A stretch of 64,000 nt of DNA, taken from Coix lacryma-jobi var. lacryma-jobi. Its lineage: Eukaryota; Streptophyta; Magnoliopsida; Poales; Poaceae. This document shows, piece after piece, positions 32,570-44,038 of this stretch. The notes beneath the pieces were generated by a model that was not told the DNA's origin, ran no database searches, and saw only the letters and a list, made by a program, of their open reading frames with translations. The DNA lies in assembly GCA_009763385.1 (NCBI GenBank), contig CM019825.1, forward strand, positions 17,367,621-17,431,620, read 5' to 3'. Position 1 is the first letter of the stretch. Every line of letters begins with the position of its first letter. A program made the position numbers and the translations under genes.

Positions 32570-35500
32570 ATGCCTGTCAGTACTCGTGGAGCTGGTTCTT
32601 CTCGTGGCGGAGATGATATACCTAACCCACCGCCAGTTCCACCATCCTTAGCTGATGCTATTGCGGCATTGGTTAATGCCACAACTCTTCTAGCTCAAAA
32701 TCAGAATGCCGGACAGCGTGGTCATGGTCGATTTAATAGGGATGAAACAACTTATGTGGATTTCACAGATACACGTCCTCCAATTTTTACCAAGGCTGAT
32801 GAACCATTGGAAGCAGATGATTGGCTCCGCACTATGGAGCAAAAGTTCAGTCTTATCAATTGTACAGAAATTCAGAAGCCCGTTTTTGCAGCACAACAGC
32901 TTCGGGGAGCTGCCGGTGTATGGTGGGCAAATCTCTTGGCTATGCAACCAGTTGGTCATCCTATAACTTGGGTCGAATTTAAAGAAGCTTTTAGGGCACA
33001 TTATATTCCGGATGGAATCATGCAAATGAAACTTGAGGAGTTTCTGGCATTACGTCAGGGGGATGAATCGGTGATGCAGTATATTGGGAAATTTAATCAT
33101 TTATCTCAATATGCTTTTGAACAAGTTAATACAGATGCCAAGAAGAAGGCTTGCTTTATGAGGGGTCTAAATACGAAGCTTCAATCTATGATGACCACAT
33201 GTGGCAACATCAATTTTAATGAGGCTGTGAATATTGCCATAGCAAGCGAAGAAAAGAATCGCAAACATAAGGAAGCCAAGAAGAAGAGGGGACTTGTGTC
33301 TGGATCAAGATCATCTAGCGGTAATAAGAAGCGTCAGAGGTTTGTATACCATCCAGTTCAACAGTTCCGTCCAAGTTATCGTCTATCTTACCGCCCACCT
33401 CAGCAGCAGCAGCAGCAGCAGTATCTGCAACGGACGTTTGCAAGGCCTGTTATGCCTTATAATGCTCAACGTCAGCCTAATGTCCCTGCTATTCGTCCAT
33501 CAGTGCCACAGGTTATCAATTCTCCATGTTATAACTGTGGAAAGTCTGGGCATTTCTCTCGTGATTGTCCTTATCCAAGGCAGAATGTTCCCAATACCAA
33601 TGCCCCAAGGCCAGTGGGAAATCAGCACACTAATCAGAACAAGAGTAATGCATAGAACAATCAGAAGGGCAAGGGTATTACGAAGACAGGAAAGGTTTTC
33701 CACACTCAAATTGAAGCTGTTCCTGAAGGAGAACCTGTTATGCTTGGTATGTTCCCTGTCGCTCAACACCCAGCAATTACACTTTTTGATTCTGGTGCAT
33801 CGCATACTTTCATGAATAGAACATTTGCGGAAAAGCATGATATACCTATTGATGAAACCAAAGATAAATTCTTTATACAGTCGCCTGGGGGTCGACTATG
33901 TACTAAGGAAATGGTACATCAGGTACCTATAGATCTGGGTGGATATATATTCCCAACCTCCATGATAGTTTTAAAGGATCCAAGTATAGATGTGATCTTG
34001 GGTATGAATTGGATGAACCAAAAAGGTGCAGTGATAGACACCTTGAATAGAACCATCAAACTCAACGTACCTAATAGCAAGTCTCAACTTCTTATCCATC
34101 TTCCTACTTTTAGGAGAGCAGTTGAGCAAGTGTGTGCTACCTCTGTCAAGGAAATCCAAGACATTCCAGTGGTCTGTGAGTTTCCTGATGTGTTCCCAGA
34201 GGATTTACCTGGTCTGCCACCTGATCGTAATGTAGAGTTTGAAATAGAACTCAAACCAGGAGCAGCACCAATAGCCAGAAGAGCTTATAGAATGCCACCA
34301 AAAGAATTAGCAGAATTAAAAACTCAGTTACAAGGCTTGCTAGATAAAGGTTTTATTCGACCTAGTTCGTCACCATGGGGTTGTCCAGCAATCTTTATGA
34401 AGAAGAAAGACCATACCTTAAGGTTGTGTGTGGATTACCGTCCCTTGAATGAAGTGACAATCAAGAACAAATATCCTTTGCCCCGTATTGACCTTTTGTT
34501 TGATCAACTTACTGGTGCAAAGGTATTCTCAAAGATAGATTTGAGATCAGGATATCATCAGATTAAGATCAAGCCAGAGGATGTTCCAAAAACAGCCTTT
34601 ACAACCAGATATGGGTTATATGAATATTTAGTCATGTCATTTGGTTTAACAAATGCTCCAGCACACTTCATGTATTTGATGAATTCAGTATTCATGCCAG
34701 AACTTGATAAGTTTGTGGTGGTGTTTATTGATGACATACTCATCTACTCCAAAACCAAAGAAGAGCATGCAGAACATCTCAGAATCGTGTTGACTCGTCT
34801 AAGGGAACATCAATTATATGCTAAGTTCAGCAAATGTGAGTTCTGGATAAATAAAGTTCAATTCTTAGGTCATGTTTTGTCAGCCAAAGGAATTGCTGTG
34901 GATCCAAGCAAAGTTCAAGAAGTACTAGATTGGAAATCCCCAATATCAGTGCATCAAGTTCGGAGTTTCTTAGGATTGGCAGGGTATTATCGAAGGTTTA
35001 TCCCTGATTTCTCTAAGATCTCCAAACCTATGACAACCTTACTAAAGAATAACACCAAGTTTGTATGGTCGGCAGAATGTGAAGAAGCTTTCCAGACTTT
35101 GAAAAAGTTGCTAACAACTGCACCAGTGTTAGCTCAGCCAGACATTGAAAAGTCTTTTGATGTCTATTGTGATGCTTCAGGCAAAGGCATTGGGTGTGTA
35201 CTGATGCGGGAAGGCAGAGTCATTGCTTATGCATCACGACAGCTGAAACGACATGAAGAGCATTATCCAACTCATGATTTAGAGTTGGCAGCTGTGGTTC
35301 ATGCTCTAAAGATCTGGCGGCACTACTTATTGGGTAATACCTGTCATATATACACCGATCATAAAAGTTTGAAGTATATCTTTACACAGTCTGAGTTGAA
35401 TATGCGTCAGAGAAGATGGTTGGAGTTGATAAAGGACTATGATATTGAAGTACACTATCACCCCGGAAAAGCTAATGTAGTGGTCGATGCACTCAGCCGA

Positions 35501-37057
35501 AAGGATCATTGCAATTGTCTAGAAATTAAGCCAATCAATAATACCTTGTGTTATGAGTTTGAAAGGTTAAGCCTTGAAATGATTCCACAAGGAAGTCTTG
35601 CAAATATGACTGTTCATTCATCCATTAAAGATCAAATCATTACAGCCCAAAAGGAAAGCAAAGGAATGATTCATCTGAAAGAAAGGATTCATTCTGAGCA
35701 GAATTCCAATTTCAGAATAGATGAAGCTGGAGTGATTTGGTTCAAGAATCGGTTAGTGGTTCCAAAGATTCCTGAACTCAGAAAACAGATTCTTGATGAA
35801 GCTCATGCAACAAGATTTTCAGTACATCCCGGCAGTAATAAGATGTATCACGATTTAAAGCAGAAATTTTGGTGGACTAAGATGAAACTAGAAATTGCTA
35901 GCTATGTAGCAAGATGCGATACTTGTCAAAAAGTAAAAGCAGTTCATCTTAGATCTGCAGGAGAGTTACAACCATTACCAATTCCATCTTGGAAATGGGA
36001 TGACATTAGTATGGACTTCATAGTGGGTCTACCCAAGACATCAAAAGGGTTCGATTCCATATGGGTTATTGTTGATCGTTTAACCAAATCAGCTCATTTC
36101 TTACCAGTCAAGACAACATATAGAGCATTCAATTATGCCAAGATATACTTTGATAGAATTATAAGTTTGCATGGTATACCCAAGACTATCATATCAGATA
36201 GAGGGACGCAGTTTGTCAATATTTTCTGGAGGCATTTACATAAATCTTTGGGTACCAAGCTTTTGCATAGTACAGCGTATCATCCACAGACTGGAGGTCA
36301 AACAGAAAGAGTTAATCAGATCTTAGAAGATATGTTAAGATCCTGTGTACTCAGCTATTCAGAAAAATGGGATGAATGTTTGCCTTTAGCAGAGTTCTCT
36401 TACAATAATAGTTATCAAGAAAGTATCAAAATGGCACCATTTGAAGCTCTGTATGGCAGAAGATGCAGAACACCTTTAAACTGGTCTGAACCTGGAGAAC
36501 GTAGTCTCTTCGGGGTTGACTTAGTTAAAGAAGCTGAAGAAAAAGTCAAATTGATTCGAGAGAACATGAAGAAAGCACAATCCAGGCAAAAGAGTTATGC
36601 TGATAAGAGACGTCGGACTCTTACTTTTGAAATTGGTGATTATGTTTATCTTAAGGTGTCACCAATGAAAGGGGTCACTCGATTTGGGATCAAAGGAAAG
36701 TTAACACCTCGATATATAGGTCCCTATCAGATCCTTGGAAGATGTGGAAAGGTGGCATATCGTCTTGATTTACCATCACAGTTATCAGCAGTCCATAATG
36801 TATTCCATGTCTCTCAGTTAAAGAAATGTCTTCAAGTGCCTGATCATGTCATTCATGTAGAAGGGATTGGGTTAGAACCTGATCTGACATACTCAGAGTA
36901 TCCTGTCAAAATTCTAGACCAAAAAGATCGAGTCACTCGAAGAAAGACTGTTAGGTTCTACAAAGTTCAATGGAGTCAGCATACAGAAGATGAAGCTACA
37001 TGGGAGTCAGAGGATTTTCTCTTAGAAAGCTTTCCTGAGTTTCTATCTTCTGACTAG
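32570..37057 (+). pseudogene. Gag-Pol polyprotein of element A with one in-frame stop
   Basis: Same layout as in element B: gag, zinc knuckle CYNCGKSGHFSRDC (33528-33569), protease [10 protein letters not shown] (from about 33781), RT with [10 protein letters not shown] (from about 34723), RNase H, integrase ([20 protein letters not shown]) and a terminal chromodomain-like segment. The only break seen is TAG at 33653-33655, just after the zinc knuckle, where B has a glutamine codon; the frame is otherwise continuous to TAG at 37055-37057. A glutamine-codon repeat (cagcagcag...) sits near 33402-33421. Start chosen at MPVSTRG, the position shared with B. The stop would separate gag from pol, so A probably depends on proteins supplied in trans. 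Confidence 0.88.
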
Positions 37058-37159
37058 TTCTTGTAAGTCATAGTATGATGACTTATCCTTTGCTCTATGT
37101 AAAAGTTAATAATAGAAGTGCTTGACACATTTCCTTTTCCATTAGTTAGTCTGTAAGTT

Positions 37160-37196
37160 AAATCTCGGGACGAGATTTCTTTTAGGGGGAAAGAGC
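37160..37196 (+). promoter_or_regulatory. Element A hairpin and polypurine tract
   Basis: AAATCTCG-GGA-CGAGATTT (37160-37178, perfect 8-bp arms) is followed by TTTTAGGGGGAAAGAGC directly before the 3' LTR. The hairpin is the same as in B. Confidence 0.8.
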
Positions 37197-40100
37197 TGTA
37201 ACACTCCAGTGTTAAGCAAACTAAAACCTGACATGTCATCATATGCACTAGCATTTTATTGAGTGATAACCTGGTTATGCATTCACTAAAACAAGTTTAT
37301 TCTTTATGCTTGTGCTTAGTGGATAAGAAGTGTTTAAGTTGAAACCCTAGTTATGTTTTCTTATGAGGTGATCAGTGTTTGTTTATATAAAGGGGTATAA
37401 TGGTAATTTCTTATAGTAGTGAATTTTGGATCAAACTTTGGATTTATGTTTCAAAGATGAATTTGGACCTTGATTCAAGTCATCAATGGAATATAATTCA
37501 GTTTTGGTTTAAAATTCATTAAATAGTTTAAATAATTCCAAAATCCTATTTTATTCCCTTTTCTATAAATCAAAATCTAGAAAGAATTTGGGTATGCTTT
37601 AAAAAGCAAAGTTGCTCCATTTCTGATAAGGAACAACTTTGATGTGTAAAGTTTTTCAAGTGTCCATACAAAATCAAAAGTAATTGAGAAAGTCCTCTTT
37701 TACCCTTTTTATCCCCTTTTGCAATTCAAACTCAAATTCAAAATGCAAGCCAAATTTGGGTGTGTTGCAAAAATAAAAGATGTTCATTTTGAAATTCTGA
37801 GCATTTGATATTTTGGAATATTTTCAACTTCAATTCAAAAATTCAAAGTAATTTTAAATTTAGGAAAGGGTAGAATTGGGAAAGGGGGAAGATAAGCTTC
37901 TGGCTCTGTTCATGGCGGTGGCCGCCGAGGCTTTAACCGGCGATGCCAGCGCACTGGGCATCGCTCCCTCTCGAACAAGCGTGCGACCGTCTCCGTGGCG
38001 AAGTTACTCAGCTGCTGGCCTTTTATCTCGCGTCGTGGCATCCTCTCTCGCGCTTGCCGTCGACATCTTGCCACGAAACCCCGACGAGCACCTTCTCGGT
38101 TCAATCTTCAATTCACCGTTAACCGAGCATCCTCATCTCAATTTGACCGCGGGTATAAATACCCTACTTCCTTGCGCATATCCAGAGCCCACCCCTTTGA
38201 TCTTTACTGTCTCAGAGAGCCAGAAATCGCCGTTTTTCTTCCCACCAGTGAAAAAGCTCCGACGAGCTCGCGTCCGCCGTGGTCCGATCAACTGGGCACT
38301 TCCCTTTTTCCTTTGTCTCGCGTTTCTATTCCATCTTGATCCCAGAAAACTCATCGGCTCGATGGTTTCGTGTGTGGTGCTCAGGTCTCGCCGGAACCTT
38401 TTCTTCTTCGCCGGAGTTTGCCGCCGAAGGCCACTGCTCCGTGGACGTCCTACCTCCGTTCATCCTCCGCTCAAACTAGCTAGCGCATCGACATCAGGGT
38501 GAGCTACTGGAGTTTCCTAGCCTCTCCGCTCTGCTTCTACCAGTCTAGGTTCGCCGGAACAGGGTCGCCACGATCCGGTCCGCCGCCGTGCGTGGCCAGG
38601 CTTCGCCGGAGCAGTAGAGTTTAGGGTTAGGGGCTCAATCGATTGCGGTTGACCTGCCGGTGCTGATGCTTGCGTTAGTGGAGTCTCTAATGGCCGGAGT
38701 TGGCCGGCGTAAGGACCGCCGCCGCTCGGTGCGTCGTCGTGCGCGCCGGCCATGGTCGGGGACTTCCCGTTTGTGAAGACGAGGAAGTCCAGGGTGTTGG
38801 TTGCAAAGTCTGTGACTCTGGTGAATAGCGCCATGGACTGCGGGTTAGTTTCGTGTAAACTGGAGGGCTCTTTTGCAAAGTTGCCAGGACGCGCGGGCGG
38901 AGCCAGGCTGGGCTGGCTTTCGTGCGTGTTGGGCCGAGCCGGACTGGGCCAAAAGCCCAGTTTGGGCTAGTTTTGTGTTTTTCTTTTTCTGGCTTTATGC
39001 ACAGTAGCTAGTTTTGTTAATTTTGTTATAATTAATCTATAGCTCTAAAAATTATGAAATTTGACATGGATGATCTTAGTATATCTGTGCTAATTTAAAA
39101 ATTATAAAATCTGTGTTTAGAGTAATTTTGCTATAGTCATTAAATGCATGCTTTAATTAATAAATGAAACTTTGGTGATTTATGTAATTTTCTGTATTTA
39201 TCCAAAAATCATGAAATTTGAAATGTAAGTTTATCTTAGTCACATCTACCTTCATGTTTAATTTCATCTCTGTTTAAATAAGTATAAGTTAGTTTATAAA
39301 TAAAAGCTATTTAAGGTTTATAAAATAAATAGAAATGCTTAAACATATAGGTTTGTGTGATCTTTGGAATTGTTTGACAACCAATGGGAACCTAGCATAA
39401 ATTGCTCCCTGGTTATGGTTTTCTTTGTGTTAATTATCTTTTGTCATTAGTTATTTATATAGCCTTGCTTTGTGGTTGTGATATGAAATGTTTAATAGGC
39501 TTGGGTGAATTATCTTGATCTGCTGATTAATAAAGGTAGTATTCCTTTTAAGTTTTCCAAGTTGGGTTTGTTGGTTTGCAAAAGTTATAGTTAAGAAAAT
39601 TTCCATCTTTACCATATTCATGTCATAAGCATCTCATTGATCATGCATATGCAATTCTACGTGTAGATTCCGTTTCGGAAGAGCCTGTTTCTCAGTGGAT
39701 TCCTTCTGAGTGTGTGAATCTTCCTATCCCTTCTGAGTTGCCGGACTTCGCTGACTCTCAAGGCAAGCCCCGGTGCATTTAACCAATCCCTTGGATTTAC
39801 TATTACATTTACTTTTGATAACTTGATGCATTAGATGTTTATCAAATAAATGCTTTAAACCTGTTGATGCGTGATCAACCTTGTTATCGATATCTCAGTC
39901 CTTGATTTTTTGTTTTATGCAAAGGAAGATAGGCTCAGCCTTGCTTTCTCACACTCCCAATAAATGTTTTGATACTTATCGTTTTATAAAAATACTTAGT
40001 ATGCTTAGCCATGCTTTGCTACTTCTTAAAGTAGGTGTTTTCAAAATGGTTGCTTTGTTAAGGGAATCATGAATCTTGAGACAACATGATAATGATAGTA

Positions 40101-41740
40101 ACTTACATCAAGAGTGGAGTCTTGTTGTAAGGTTACTCAACTTAGGACCTTATCGTTGTTGGACCACTGTGTTTGAGACCTTTGAGTACAACCCACATGC
40201 GGACGTAAGCCTCGTCTATAGCTATTCCGATACCTGAGAATGGCTAACCGCGCACTGGGAGTGGAGAGATGGCGGGAGTAGCGTGTACCCTCGTGGGTTA
40301 AAGTCCCGGACTGAAGGTGTACTGTACTCTCGGGTGGCGCGGACCCGTTCTTGTATGGGAGGATCTATAGATAGAGTTGATATATGCAAGATTAAGTTCT
40401 ACATATATCGTGTGGTACTGAATCCCCAGCTGGGTGTAATCGATTCGAATCGCCGTGTTTCCTCGGTTATTGAATTTTGGATCAAACTTTGATTTTATGT
40501 CTCAAAGATGTATTTGGACCTTGATTCAAGTCATTAATGAGATATAATTCAGTTTTGGTTTAAAATTCATTTAAATAGTTTAAATAATCCCAAAATCCTA
40601 TTTTGTTCCCTTTTCTATAAATTAAAATCTAAAAAGAATTTGGGTATGTTTCAAAAAGCAAAGTTGTTCTATTTCTGTCAAGGAACAACTTTGATGTGTA
40701 AAGTTTTTTTCATGTGTTCATGCAAAATCAAAAGTAATTGTGAAAGTTCTATTTTGTCCTTTTTGTCCCCTTTTGCAAATCTACCTCAAATTCAAAATGC
40801 AAATCAAATTTGGGGGTGTTGCAAAAATAAAAGATGTTCAGTTTGGAATTCTGAACATTTGATATTTTGGAATATTTTCAACTTCTATTCAAAATTTCAA
40901 AGTAATTTTTAATTAGAGAAGGGTAGAAAGGGGAAGGGAGAGGATATGCTCTTGTTCCTGTTCATGGCGGCCGGGAGGGAGTGATCTGTCGATCACCCGA
41001 GCGCGCGTGTGGACGCCGATCTCTCCCGAATCCGCACACGACCGTGACCGTGGCGAGGTTGCGCACCTGCTGGCCAGCTCTCTCGCGTCGTGGCACCTCC
41101 TCCCGAGCTCACCGTCGCCGTTTGCCACCGATGCACCGACGGGCGCCATCTTGATCCTAATCCAAAATTGACCGTCTCTGCTTGATCTCATCCCGATTCA
41201 CCACACCTATAAGTACCTTGTTACCTTGCGCGTCTCCCGGACTTTACCTCTTCATCTCTAACACCTCAGAGAGCTCGCACTTGCCGGTTTTCCGTCCGCC
41301 GGTTCTGAAATCGCCGTCGAGCTCGGGTCTGCAGTGGTCCGCTCAACCGAGCACTTATCCGACCACTCCCTTTTATGTTATCACTTCATCGTGATCCCTG
41401 TGAACTCATCGGCTTGATGGTTCCATGTCTAATGCCCAGGTCTCACCGGAACAGCGCCATCTTCACCGGAGTTCTCCGCCAATCGCCGCTGCTCCGTGGA
41501 CGTCCTACCTCCGTTCATCCTCCGCTCAATCTAGCTAGCGCATCGACATCAGGGTGAGCTACTGGAGCTTCCTAGCCTCTCCGCTCTACTTCTACCAGTC
41601 TAGGTTCGCCGGAACAGGGTCGCCACGATCCGGTCCGCCGCCGTGCGTGGCCAGGCTTCGCCGGAGCAGTAGAGTTTAGGGTTAGGGGCTCAATCGTTTG
41701 CGGTTGACCTGCCAGTGCTGATGCTTGCGTTAGTGGAGTC
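37197..41740 (+). repeat. Element A 3' LTR, chimeric, truncated at its end
   Basis: Near-identical to 14613-19156, including the internal chimera (join at about 40467) and the TATA box at 38154-38161. It ends at ...ggagtc followed by unrelated sequence (actgggtgtggac) from about 41742, so the LTR tail with TTCTGCCA is missing. Differences noticed from the left copy include 37273 (g for c), 40192 (a for g) and 40374 (a for g). Confidence 0.85.
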
Positions 41741-41741
41741 T

Positions 41742-42085
41742 ACTGGGTGTGGACACACCCACAAAATTTTCAAAAAACAGTAATTATGATCAAATTTTCA
41801 CTATATTCACACCTATATGACAAAATCATATGCACCCACGAGGCAAGCGCACCCCCCTCATATTTCCTCTACCTCCGCCACTGATTCTTATCTCTACAAT
41901 AGCAACACAGATCCTGTTTTCAATGGCACCATAAATTTGGATTTGAGATTCGGGAAAACAACGAGCAAATTAAATTGAGTTTTGGATTAGGAGGCGGCAT
42001 GCCGTGACTGGCCAAGACGTGATTTCTCCGGCACTCGTTATTCATGTAGTATGTCACTCACTCCTTCCCACAGGATCAGACCTTA
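41742..42085. other. Flank of element A, no gene seen
   Basis: Unique-looking AT-rich sequence beginning actgggtgtggacacaccca, itself a small imperfect palindrome. No coding signal. Confidence 0.35.
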
Positions 42086-42344
42086 GAGGATGTTTGGTTT
42101 CAGGTAAGTTTAGTCCATGTCATATCGGATATTGCGACATTAATTTAGTCTATTACAAATAAATTAATTATAAAAATAATTATGCTGTCATACAGTAATT
42201 AATAAGACAGACTGTTAAGCCAAATTAATCCATCATTTGCGGTAGCACCACATTGTCATATTATGAACTAATTAGTCTTAATAAATTCGTCTCACGAATA
42301 ATTCTTCGGCTGACAAAACTTGAGTGGGGGAAACTAAACACCCC
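42086..42344. mobile_element. Tourist-like (PIF/Harbinger) MITE, 259 bp
   Basis: Imperfect inverted ends (gaggatgtttggtttc / gaaactaaacacccc) are flanked by TTA on both sides (42083-42085, 42345-42347). The AT-rich core is non-coding, and the end sequence is the familiar grass GTTTGGTT type. Confidence 0.7.
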
Positions 42345-43172
42345 TTAGTCTTGTCCACATGACCATCCCTCGTGGTCCTACGAGGAACATCCCTACTCCC
42401 TTGTTCGAGGAGCTCCAAGCCAAACAAGGCCCTGCTATCATGTTACTATAGCCAATTGATCGATCATTGGTTGCTCTGACGAGATCCTACCACACAGATG
42501 ACAGGATGGTGGGTGGTGGATCGGTGGCGGCAGAGCAGTCACTTTAAAAATCAAGTGTTGAAACTGCTTAGAATACGTTGTCGTAGGTTAGACATACTTT
42601 TTTAGCATATGGGAAGATAATATAATACATTAAAAGATAGAAGTAGATTGGTTTTGTTTGGATGATCGTTTTCACGGCCGATTTCGGCTATTTCAATAGT
42701 GTTCTGTGAGAGAGAATAAACCAAAGTACGACTGATAAGGCAAACGAACAGGACGAATGCTTCACCAACACTAATTGACCCATGTTTTATAATAAGGAAA
42801 GTTATGCTCACACCGACCACGCGAATGACCCACTCGCGCCATGCGGCCGTGCATGATACTCTTCAAGCCTTGTTCGCTTCTGTCGGATTGAAATAGTGTG
42901 CGAAATCGTTCTAGACCAGGAATGAGTGAACCCAAGAAATTCACTTGCTCCGAATGTTTTCATTCCTAGTCTCAAGAGGTGAGGAACAAATTCGAGTATT
43001 AGAGCATAAAAATAAACTAAATTCAAATCGAGTCATATCAATGCACCGGAACCAAATCTCAATCGAACGGCTATTTTGTTATGGACCGAATTCAAAGCCG
43101 GATGAGATCAATCCAGACGGAATTGATCCGTTCCGATGGAACTGAAGTACTGAACAAGGTCTAACTGCCTAA
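42345..43172. other. Intergenic, no supported gene
   Basis: Several short antisense open frames occur but none has recognisable features. Confidence 0.35.
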
Positions 43173-43677
43173 GGCCACGTTCAGTTCCAAAAAGTTCCAA
43201 AATTTTTTCGAGATTCTTCGTCACATCGAATCTTTAGATGCATGCATGAAGTATTAAATGTAGGTAAAAAATAACTAATTTACTTTTGACAACGTATGCT
43301 ATAGAAACTAGTCTTCTGTACAAACTATAGAAACTCTAATTAAGACCACGAGAATCTAATCTGATGGTTAGAGGTGAAGGTGAGTTATTTTAGCACTTAA
43401 ACTCCCACGGTGCCCACGCCTGTTTGAATTAGAATGAGATGAGTGAAGGGGTTTAAGTGCTAAAATAACCCACCATCGGATTAGATTCATGTGGTTTTGA
43501 TTAAATTTTGTATAGTTTACATAGGAGGCTGGTTTCTATAACATATGTTCTCCTTTACTTTTAGTCCGTGCATATCGAGATGAATCTTTCAAGTCTAGAT
43601 AATTCATATTTGGATAAAGTTTGTTAAATAATACTATAATATTACTATGTAAAATTTTTCCCGACTGAAAAAGGCCT
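43173..43677. mobile_element. Tourist-like MITE carrying a nested MITE
   Basis: Ends GGCCACGTTCAGTTCC and ACTGAAAAAGGCC are inverted, with TAA flanks at 43170-43172 and 43678-43680. The element is split by the insertion at 43288-43553. Its left half (cacatcgaatctttagatgc) is a widespread grass MITE sequence. Confidence 0.75.
43288..43553. mobile_element. Mutator-like MITE nested in the Tourist-like MITE, 266 bp
   Basis: Long inverted arms (acaacgtatgctatagaaac...ttattttagcacttaaac / gtttaagtgctaaaataa...gtttctataacatatgttct) span most of the element. It is flanked by a 9-bp duplication TTTACTTTT (43279-43287 and 43554-43562), the target size typical of Mutator-like elements. Confidence 0.85.
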
Positions 43678-44038
43678 AACCAGAAAGTGGAGCGCTTGAC
43701 TAGTGGAGCCTGCCTAAAACGAAGTCGCACAATTTCGTGCAGGAGACGCTGGCCTGTACGTACGTCGTGGAAACCGTACTTCGTAAACCCCCCACGAAAA
43801 GACCAAATAAAACCCAGAAACTCCACAGAGACGAAACCAAAAGAACCAAACAAGCGCAGGCGCAAACGCAAACGCCAGCCCCCTTCTTCCCTTCGTTCCC
43901 TCCCTCCTCCGGTCGGGACGGCCTCCCTCCCGTGTCTCGGGCTCTCGACGTCGCCGTCCTCTCACCGCTCCATTTTCCGGCATCCGGCCGTAGCCCTGCC
44001 CTCCGCATCCACAATTTGATGCGGAGGGCGCGGCCGCC
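43678..44038 (+). promoter_or_regulatory. Promoter and 5' leader of the phospholipase A I gene
   Basis: From about 43780 the sequence becomes A/C-rich then C/T-rich (cccttcttcccttcgttccc), typical of a grass 5' UTR. An out-of-frame ATG at 44019 lies 20 bp before the main start. No clear TATA box was identified; the MITE insertions lie directly upstream. Confidence 0.45.

Larger units (their letters stand above)
14613..41740 (+). mobile_element. Element A: Ty3/gypsy chromovirus-type retrotransposon, composite with element B nested in its 5' LTR
   Basis: Parts on plus: LTR start TGTAACACTCC at 14613; LTR tail ending TTCTGCCACA at about 31344; PBS complementary to initiator tRNA-Met at 31347; H3-mimic ORF 31822-32361; gag-pol 32570-37057; purine tract; 3' LTR from 37197. 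Sequence 14613-19156 recurs at 37197-41740 (offset 22,584) with about nine differences noticed, so insertion was recent. The right copy stops abruptly at 41740 without the LTR tail, so A lacks a 3' terminus and no target duplication is visible. B and its rearranged flanks lie between 19171 and about 30644. PR-RT-RH-INT order with a chromodomain-like end, and RT/INT similarity by eye, suggest a Tekay/Del-like chromovirus. Confidence 0.8.

Noticed and set aside
33380..33425. CAG trinucleotide run in gag considered as a regulatory repeat
   Set aside because: It encodes a short glutamine run in a Pro/Gln-rich linker, present in shorter form in element B; ordinary coding variation.
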